Shown here one piece after another: positions 58,697-64,000 of a stretch of DNA of 64,000 bases. Position 1 is the stretch's first letter. Each line of letters opens with the position of its first letter. The notes under the pieces are model-generated. The model saw nothing but the letters and a program-made list of their open reading frames with translations, did not search any database and had not been told where the DNA came from. The position numbers and the translations under genes were made by a program. This stretch comes from an uncultured Pelagibacteraceae bacterium (GTDB lineage: Bacteria; Pseudomonadota; Alphaproteobacteria; Pelagibacterales; Pelagibacteraceae), in assembly GCA_902557155.1 (NCBI GenBank), contig CACDYR010000003.1:1-64000 (forward strand), written 5' to 3'.

Positions 58697-61387
58697 TTAT
58701 CCAGTATTTTTCATTGCTGCAGAAATACCTGCAATCGATGTCATTAAAGCATCTTCAAGAAATTTTTTATCTAAATTTTTATATTTTTTATTTGTTAATT
58801 TATTCATTACATTTGCCTGAAGTATATTTAACATTTCTGTATAATTATTTCTTATAAATAAGGCTTTTCTAAATTTTTTCCTTTCTTTTACCACTTCTTT
58901 GGGGGTAATTTTATTGTGCAATTTGACCAATGCCTCAAATTGAAATCTTAATTTTTTACCAATTCTTTTTAGTGATGCATCGGCTAAATTATTTTCATAA
59001 ATAACTGATATTTCTGGATCCACTTTGGAAATTACCATATCTAAAATATCCATCGTTGATACAAAGTATGGCCAATTTCTTTCCATGTCAGTCATTGTTC
59101 TTTTAAACTTTTTAATTGATCCGTACCTTAATGCTTCAGTTGTGCCAAGCCAAGCGGGTAACATTAATCTAATTTGTGTCCAAGCAAATACCCAAGGGAT
59201 AGCTCTTAAACTTTGAATATTATCAACATTCTTTCTTTTGGTTGGTCTTGATCCAATTGCAAGTTTTCCTAGTGATTTATGTGGCGTAACTGTTTTGAAG
59301 TAACGGATAAAATCCTCACTTTGATTTAAATATTTTCTATATGAAGATGTAGAAATTTCTGACATTTTTTGAATTAATTCGCGCCAATTAGTTTTTGATC
59401 TTGGTGGAGGATTTAAAGAAGCATCCATTACAGAACCGATATAGCTACAAAGATTATATTCAGCTAAAGGTTTGTATCCATACTTTTGTTGAATCACCTC
59501 ACCTTGATCAGTAATTCTTATTTTGCCATTAACTGTTCCTGAAGGTTGTGATTTTAAAGTAGCCTGAATAGGTCCACCTCCTCTTCCTGGAGATCCTCCC
59601 CTTCCATGGAAGAAAACAAGATCTATTCTATATTTTTTAGCTAAACTTCTAAGCTCCTCTTGAAGTTTATATTGATGCCAACTTGCTGATAATTTTCCAG
59701 CATCTTTACTGGAGTCAGAATATCCAATCATTACTTCCTGCTTTGAATTAATCATTTTTCTATACCATGAAAGTTTGAATAAATTTGTCATTACAGCATC
59801 AGCATTTTTTAAATCATCCAAAGTTTCAAAAAGTGGTACAACTCTTAATAAATTTTTGTTTTGTGCCTGCATTTGTAAAAAATAAACAGATAAAATGTCA
59901 GATGCTGTTGAGGTCATTGATATTACATATGCACCTAGGCACTCTATTGGTGTTTTCGCTATCTGTTTGAAAGTATTCCAAACTTCTTTATTTTCTTTAT
60001 CTTTTATTTTTATTTTATCTACAAAAAATTTTTTTTCTTTTATAGATTTATTTAATAATTTTACTTTCTCTATTTCAGTTAAAGAAGAATATTTTATATT
60101 TTTTTTCTTTTTAAAAATTTCGTTTAAAAGTTTTTCATGTCTATCTGCCTCTTGTCTTATATCTAATCTTGCTAAATTAATTCCAAAGCACCTGACTCTT
60201 CTCATTAAATCTAATAGGTCTGCATTTGCAATATACTCTCCTCTGTTTGCTTTTAATGATTTTCTTACTTCTCTTAATGGAAGAGTTATTTCATTTTTAT
60301 TTTGAATTAATTTTTTTTCATCTAAATCTGCATCGTTATTTAAATGATTTTCAATCAATTGATGGGTTAGTCTTACTTTATCTCTAATTGGTCTCAAAAA
60401 AACTCTATAAGGTTCATAACTATTTCCTGTTGCTCTTTTAATTTTTGTAGAGCATTCTTCCATTGATAAATCTTGTATCAATTTAGTAAGTTCTCTCTCA
60501 TATAATTTTGCAGCTTGCCATCTAGAAAATAAAATTACCTTCTTTGTAACTTCAGCTGTTACATTAGGATTTCCATCTCTATCTCCACCCATCCATGATC
60601 CAAATTGAATTGGATTAAAATCACGCGGTAAATCTTTCTTTAAATTTTTTCTGAATATGTCGTTAAGTCTTTTATAAACCTTAGGAATGGTGTCCCATAG
60701 ACTATCCTCGATAACAGCTAAACCCCACCTCGCTTCATCTAATGGAGATGGTTTAGTCCTTTTTAGTTCATCTGTTTTCCATATTATTGCAATTTCCGAG
60801 TAAAGCTTTCTATCTAACTCTATAATCTTAGATGGATATTTTTTATAAAGATGTCTTTGCTCCATAATTTCAATTAAATTGGCATATTTTTGAATTAAAG
60901 TTCTTCTTTTTACTTCAGTAGGATGAGCGGTAAGCACAATACCTATATCAAGTTTTGTGGCTTGTTCGTAAATTTTTTTATCCGGAATTTTTTTATTTTT
61001 AAATAAACTTTCTATTATATCTTCAATGAAAAGATTTTGATTTTTACTTTTAAAATATGGATTTTGAAATTCATTTAACTTTCTAGATGCATCTAATGAC
61101 TCAGCTAAATTCATTAAATTTAAAATATGTGAAAATGCTCTTGTTAATTTAAACGTATTTTTAGGAGAAAGTTTTTTTACTTCTTTCGAAATTTTTAAAA
61201 AAATTTTATTTTTATTTTTATCTGATAAAGTATTTTTTGATAATAATCTAAATTTTTCAACAATTTCAAAAAAAGCTGAACCTTCCTGATCTTTAATTAC
61301 TCTTCCAAGAAAAGTTCCTAATAATCTAATATCTTCTCTTAAAAGCTTTGTAGGTATTCGCTCATAGTAAAGATCTCTTTTCTTCAT
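58697..61387 (-). CDS. ppc: Phosphoenolpyruvate carboxylase
   Basis: 896 residues, standard length. Catalytic 'LTAHPTEVKRRTL' (His), 'GSWMGGDRDGNPNV' and 'FHGRGGSPGRGGGP' are intact, and the chain ends in 'MKNTG', matching the conserved C-terminus. It fixes bicarbonate onto PEP to give oxaloacetate, an anaplerotic step. Tail-to-tail with ccdA at 0 bp and overlapping the SMP-30 gene by 26 bp. No sign of truncation. Confidence 0.96.
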   Translation of the reverse strand: MKKRDLYYERIPTKLLREDIRLLGTFLGRVIKDQEGSAFFEIVEKFRLLSKNTLSDKNKNKIFLKISKEVKKLSPKNTFKLTRAFSHILNLMNLAESLDASRKLNEFQNPYFKSKNQNLFIEDIIESLFKNKKIPDKKIYEQATKLDIGIVLTAHPTEVKRRTLIQKYANLIEIMEQRHLYKKYPSKIIELDRKLYSEIAIIWKTDELKRTKPSPLDEARWGLAVIEDSLWDTIPKVYKRLNDIFRKNLKKDLPRDFNPIQFGSWMGGDRDGNPNVTAEVTKKVILFSRWQAAKLYERELTKLIQDLSMEECSTKIKRATGNSYEPYRVFLRPIRDKVRLTHQLIENHLNNDADLDEKKLIQNKNEITLPLREVRKSLKANRGEYIANADLLDLMRRVRCFGINLARLDIRQEADRHEKLLNEIFKKKKNIKYSSLTEIEKVKLLNKSIKEKKFFVDKIKIKDKENKEVWNTFKQIAKTPIECLGAYVISMTSTASDILSVYFLQMQAQNKNLLRVVPLFETLDDLKNADAVMTNLFKLSWYRKMINSKQEVMIGYSDSSKDAGKLSASWHQYKLQEELRSLAKKYRIDLVFFHGRGGSPGRGGGPIQATLKSQPSGTVNGKIRITDQGEVIQQKYGYKPLAEYNLCSYIGSVMDASLNPPPRSKTNWRELIQKMSEISTSSYRKYLNQSEDFIRYFKTVTPHKSLGKLAIGSRPTKRKNVDNIQSLRAIPWVFAWTQIRLMLPAWLGTTEALRYGSIKKFKRTMTDMERNWPYFVSTMDILDMVISKVDPEISVIYENNLADASLKRIGKKLRFQFEALVKLHNKITPKEVVKERKKFRKALFIRNNYTEMLNILQANVMNKLTNKKYKNLDKKFLEDALMTSIAGISAAMKNTG

Positions 61388-62273
61388 TACTTAATATAAA
61401 TTTTTTTTGTAAAACTCCTTTTGCGTTTGTTTTTACACTAAAAAAGAATCCTGAATATCTAAATTTTCGCAAATCTGCTTTGCTCATACCTTTTGTTGCT
61501 GTTGAAACGTAAAGTTCTTTAGTATTTTTACCTCCAAATGCACAATTAGTAATATTTTTTGCAGGAAACTGAATTCTATGAATTAATTTTGCTTTTTTGT
61601 TAAAAACAGAAATACATGCGCCATGGAAATGAGCTACCCATAAATTTTTATTTTTATCTAAGGTCATTCCATCTGGTGAACCCTCGTCGGGCGATAATTT
61701 TTTAAATATTTTTTTGCTGACTATTTTGTTATTTTTATTTATTTTAATTTTATAGATAGTTTTTTTTGGACTATCCGTATGATAAAAATTATACTGATCA
61801 ATAAATGCTGGTCCATTAGTAATTCTATAATTTTTATCAACTTTTATTAATTTAAAATTTTTATCTAATTTATATAAAGAACCTTTTTCAATTTTTCTCT
61901 CTAAGTTGTCCATAGTGCCAAACCAAAGATTTCCAGCAGGATCTGTTTTTCCATCATTAATTCTATTTAGTTTCAAGTTTGGTTCTATCTTAATTGATTT
62001 TAAAATTTTTTTTGATTTTAGATTTTGAATTCTTAACTCACCCTGAAGGCCTAAAATAAAAATATGATCTTTGATATGAGCGATAAAACCAATTTCTTTA
62101 TTTACTTTAAAAATTTTCTTTTTTTTATTTTTAATATTGAAAGAACAAATTTTCTTTTTTTTAATGTCTACAAAATAAATTGAATTATGTTCACCAACCC
62201 ATAATGTTCCTTCACCTAAAGTACATCTTATTTTCCAAAGAGGTTTTGGTTCTGAGGTTTTTATTTTATTCAT
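61362..62273 (-). CDS. SMP-30/gluconolactonase-family lactonase
   Basis: 303 residues, six-bladed beta-propeller. 'CTLGEGTLWVGEHNSIYFVDI' carries the metal-binding Glu, 'NRINDGKTDPAGNLWFGTMD' and 'SPDEGSPDGMTLDKNKNLWVAHF' contain the Asn/Asp ligands. It hydrolyses sugar lactones to sugar acids. Next to an MR/MLE dehydratase and FAH hydrolase, it probably works in a non-phosphorylating sugar-acid pathway. Lacks a signal peptide; overlaps its neighbours by 8 and 26 bp. Confidence 0.85.
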   Translation of the reverse strand: MNKIKTSEPKPLWKIRCTLGEGTLWVGEHNSIYFVDIKKKKICSFNIKNKKKKIFKVNKEIGFIAHIKDHIFILGLQGELRIQNLKSKKILKSIKIEPNLKLNRINDGKTDPAGNLWFGTMDNLERKIEKGSLYKLDKNFKLIKVDKNYRITNGPAFIDQYNFYHTDSPKKTIYKIKINKNNKIVSKKIFKKLSPDEGSPDGMTLDKNKNLWVAHFHGACISVFNKKAKLIHRIQFPAKNITNCAFGGKNTKELYVSTATKGMSKADLRKFRYSGFFFSVKTNAKGVLQKKFILSNEEKRSLL

Positions 62274-63438
62274 TTACTTCAAACTCCTTTATAAAATTTT
62301 CATCAGGATTAATTCCAATACCTACATTATCTGTTACTGATGCAAAACCATTATTGTTTTTAACTTGGTCTAAAATTGAAAACTCTTCCTTTGGCAAATC
62401 TGTTATAAAAATATTTTTTTCTGTTGTATCAAACTCAAGCATAGATTTAGATGGAAATAATCCACCTGGCATATCTGGTTGTGCTGTCAACAAATGAAGA
62501 TTAACTGCGATACTAACTGCAGAGCCCCATACATGGTTAATTACTGGTATAAAATTTGCTTGCGCTAATGCTGCAACTTTTAAATACTCCGTAATTCCGC
62601 CAAGTCCACAAACCTCTGGTTGAGCTATATCAATACATTTATTTGATATTAATTTATTCCAGCCATATTTGGTAAATTCAGCTTCTCCTCCTGCAATACT
62701 AGTAGAGATTTTTTGTTTTAATTCTCTGTAACCCTCATAATCTTCAGGAGCCACAGGTTCTTCAAACCAATAAATATCAAGTTCATCTAAACCTTTTCCG
62801 ACATAAAGAGCGTCTTTTAAATTATAAGCATGATTTGCATCAACCATTAATTTAAAATCTTTTCCAACAGTGTCTCTTACAGCCTGAACCAACTTTAAAT
62901 CTTCGTTTGGACCTAATCCAACTTTCATTTTCATAGCTTTGAAATTTTTTGATTTTATTTGCTTAGATTCTTCTTTGAACAAGGCAATCAATTCATCAAC
63001 TGATTTTTTTTGTAACATCATTCCATATCCATATACTGGAACTTCATTATTACATTTACCACCAACAAGTTGATAAAGAGGAGCATTTGTTTTTTTTCCA
63101 AGAATATCCCATAAGGCAATATCCACTCCTGATAATGCTTGAATTGGCATTCCCTTTTGACCACTATCTCTTAAAAGATTGTATACTTTTTGCCAGATGT
63201 GTTCTTTGTTTAAAGGATCTTCACCAATTACTAGAGGCTGTATAACCTTTTCAACAATAAACCTATTTGCTAATGCTATATTTCCAGGACCAAAACATTC
63301 ACCCCAACCTGTTATTCCTTCGTCTGTTTTAACTTCAACAAGATGGGCTGTACGATGTTTATAATACTGTTGTGAGTAACCAAGTTCTTTTTCTAACTCA
63401 TATCTAAGTACATGACTTTTAATAGAAGTTATTTTCAC
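62266..63438 (-). CDS. Mandelate racemase/muconate lactonizing enzyme family sugar-acid dehydratase
   Basis: 390 residues, enolase superfamily. The KxK motif is seen in 'AMKMKVGLGPNED', metal ligands in 'MVDANHAYN', 'WFEEPVAPEDYEG' and 'AGGEAEF', and a general-base His in 'VINHVWGSAV'. This set belongs to the mandelate racemase subgroup that dehydrates acid sugars such as L-fuconate, L-rhamnonate or galactarate. Neighbouring lactonase and FAH-type hydrolase suggest fuconate or rhamnonate, but the sugar is not proved. Confidence 0.82.
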   Translation of the reverse strand: MKITSIKSHVLRYELEKELGYSQQYYKHRTAHLVEVKTDEGITGWGECFGPGNIALANRFIVEKVIQPLVIGEDPLNKEHIWQKVYNLLRDSGQKGMPIQALSGVDIALWDILGKKTNAPLYQLVGGKCNNEVPVYGYGMMLQKKSVDELIALFKEESKQIKSKNFKAMKMKVGLGPNEDLKLVQAVRDTVGKDFKLMVDANHAYNLKDALYVGKGLDELDIYWFEEPVAPEDYEGYRELKQKISTSIAGGEAEFTKYGWNKLISNKCIDIAQPEVCGLGGITEYLKVAALAQANFIPVINHVWGSAVSIAVNLHLLTAQPDMPGGLFPSKSMLEFDTTEKNIFITDLPKEEFSILDQVKNNNGFASVTDNVGIGINPDENFIKEFEVNE

Positions 63439-63444
63439 AATTAA

Positions 63445-64000
63445 TTATAAAGCAACTACCTTAGAGTTTTGCTCTCCTAAGTTTTCTATTGATAATTTCA
63501 TTGTATCACCGGCTTTCAAGAATTGTTGAGGCTTCATACCCATTCCAACACCTGGAGGTGTTCCGGTTGTAATTATATCACCAGCTTGAAGAGACATAAA
63601 TTTACTTAAATAAGATACAATTACATCAACATTGAATATCATTGTGCTTGTATTACCTGTTTGCATTCTTTTTCCATTAACATCTAAACTCATCTTTAAA
63701 TTGTTAACGTCTGCAATTTCATCTTTAGTAACAAAGTAAGGGCCAATTGGTCCATAAGTGTCATGGGATTTTCCTTTTACCCATTGACCCATTTTTTCAA
63801 TTTGCCATTCTCTTTCACTTACATCATTAACCAAACAATAACCTAAAATATGATCTTGAGCTTGGCTTTCAGAAATATGTTTTGTTTCTTTTCCTATAAT
63901 AATCCCAAGTTCAACTTCCCAGTCTAATTTTTTAGATCCAGTAACTATTTCAACGTCATCATTAGGTCCAACTATACAACTGGTAGCTTTCATAAAAACT
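63445..64000 (-). CDS. Fumarylacetoacetate hydrolase-family protein, N-terminus beyond window edge
   Basis: At least 185 residues; the frame remains open past the ATG at 63993 and reads Val-Phe before it, and FAH proteins usually have 'FxKxTS' at this point, so the true start lies outside. 'DWEVELGIIIGKE' holds metal-binding acids, 'VNDVSEREWQIEKMGQWVKGKSHDTYGPIGPYFVT' is typical of the acylpyruvate/2,4-diketo-3-deoxy-acid hydrolases. In L-rhamnose and L-fucose pathways this enzyme cleaves the diketo acid to pyruvate and lactate. Downstream of it (same strand) come the dehydratase and lactonase. Confidence 0.85.
   Translation of the reverse strand, partial: VFMKATSCIVGPNDDVEIVTGSKKLDWEVELGIIIGKETKHISESQAQDHILGYCLVNDVSEREWQIEKMGQWVKGKSHDTYGPIGPYFVTKDEIADVNNLKMSLDVNGKRMQTGNTSTMIFNVDVIVSYLSKFMSLQAGDIITTGTPPGVGMGMKPQQFLKAGDTMKLSIENLGEQNSKVVAL

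Noticed and set aside
59895-60305. 136-aa plus-strand ORF within ppc
   Set aside because: Shadow of the ppc coding strand; hydrophobic low-complexity translation, no ribosome site or independent support. The same applies to other antisense track entries such as 35151-35549 and 11081-11407.
63991-63993. ATG at the right edge as the start of the FAH gene
   Set aside because: The frame stays open upstream and the reading 'VF-MKATS' fits the middle of the family, so the start is outside the window.
1-64000. CRISPR arrays, insertion sequences, prophage genes, integrases, rRNA, known riboswitches
   Set aside because: None were seen: no regularly spaced repeats, transposase or phage motifs, and intergenic spaces are all under 200 bp, leaving little room for large RNA elements. 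Spacers upstream of the transporters and biosynthetic operons were inspected without a recognisable riboswitch fold.

Overview
The window is AT-rich (roughly 30% G+C by eye), densely packed, free of mobile elements, and carries a gene repertoire typical of the SAR11 clade (Pelagibacterales, marine Alphaproteobacteria): high-affinity ABC transporters for osmolytes, amino acids and taurine, a dimethylglycine-dehydrogenase-like C1 enzyme, a fused SpeD-SpeE, and many small membrane or secreted proteins of unknown role. The assignment is an inference from gene content, composition and compactness; no rRNA is present to confirm it.

Layout. 1-3114: surface-glycan genes (GT9 glycosyltransferase fragment, DUF6165, CotH-like/beta-helix membrane protein). 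3264-9989 (minus): PhyH dioxygenase, polar amino-acid ABC transporter without its ATPase, speDE fusion, class II aldolase, mtnA, mtnP; apt is divergent. Together these make spermidine and recycle its by-product methylthioadenosine and adenine. 10555-14612: GT2 transferase and the rfbBACD nucleotide-sugar operon. 14686-16323: guaC, a purine-type phosphoribosyltransferase and tRNA-Met. 16393-25533: a small TM protein, an FAD/GcvT demethylase-like enzyme, alanine dehydrogenase and taurine-pyruvate aminotransferase, divergent from tauABC. 25534-32555: second surface-glycan island (GT17, GT2, two epimerases, FkbM methyltransferase, PQQ-type sugar dehydrogenase homologue, Ldh2-family dehydrogenase). 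32544-37041: small TM protein, a double-HTH regulator with repeated operator-like sites, BASS transporter, phosphotransacetylase, HisD/HpsN-like dehydrogenase. 37044-43319: sugar/glycoside ABC transporter with a cytosolic GH63-like hydrolase. 43345-48815: alpha/beta hydrolase, LysE exporter, betaine-type ABC transporter, VOC protein. 48892-50883: cysE-cysK and a membrane protein. 51043-54513: a run of nine small plus-strand genes of largely unknown role, ending in two SMR-type proteins around a DUF2798 protein. 54492-57979: DUF952, DUF924, IMPase-like phosphatase, BBOX/TauD-like dioxygenase, azoreductase. 57989-64000: ccdA, ppc, SMP-30 lactonase, MR/MLE dehydratase and an FAH-family hydrolase running off the right edge.

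Most notable observations: (i) two SMR-family paralogues that both have Gly where the proton/drug-coupling Glu of EmrE sits, flanking DUF2798; (ii) all four solute-binding-protein genes are followed immediately by a strong RNA hairpin before the next transporter gene; (iii) all ten convergent gene junctions lie between a 22-bp overlap and a 2-bp gap, four of them with interlocked stop codons; (iv) a tRNA-Met whose 3' end is only 6 nt from the probable start codon of the next gene; (v) a demethylase-like gene inside the taurine operon; (vi) a TauC with an extra domain of about 370 residues; (vii) a DUF2628-like region fused to the betaine permease. Genes and motifs were read by eye from the sequence and translations; no database search was possible.
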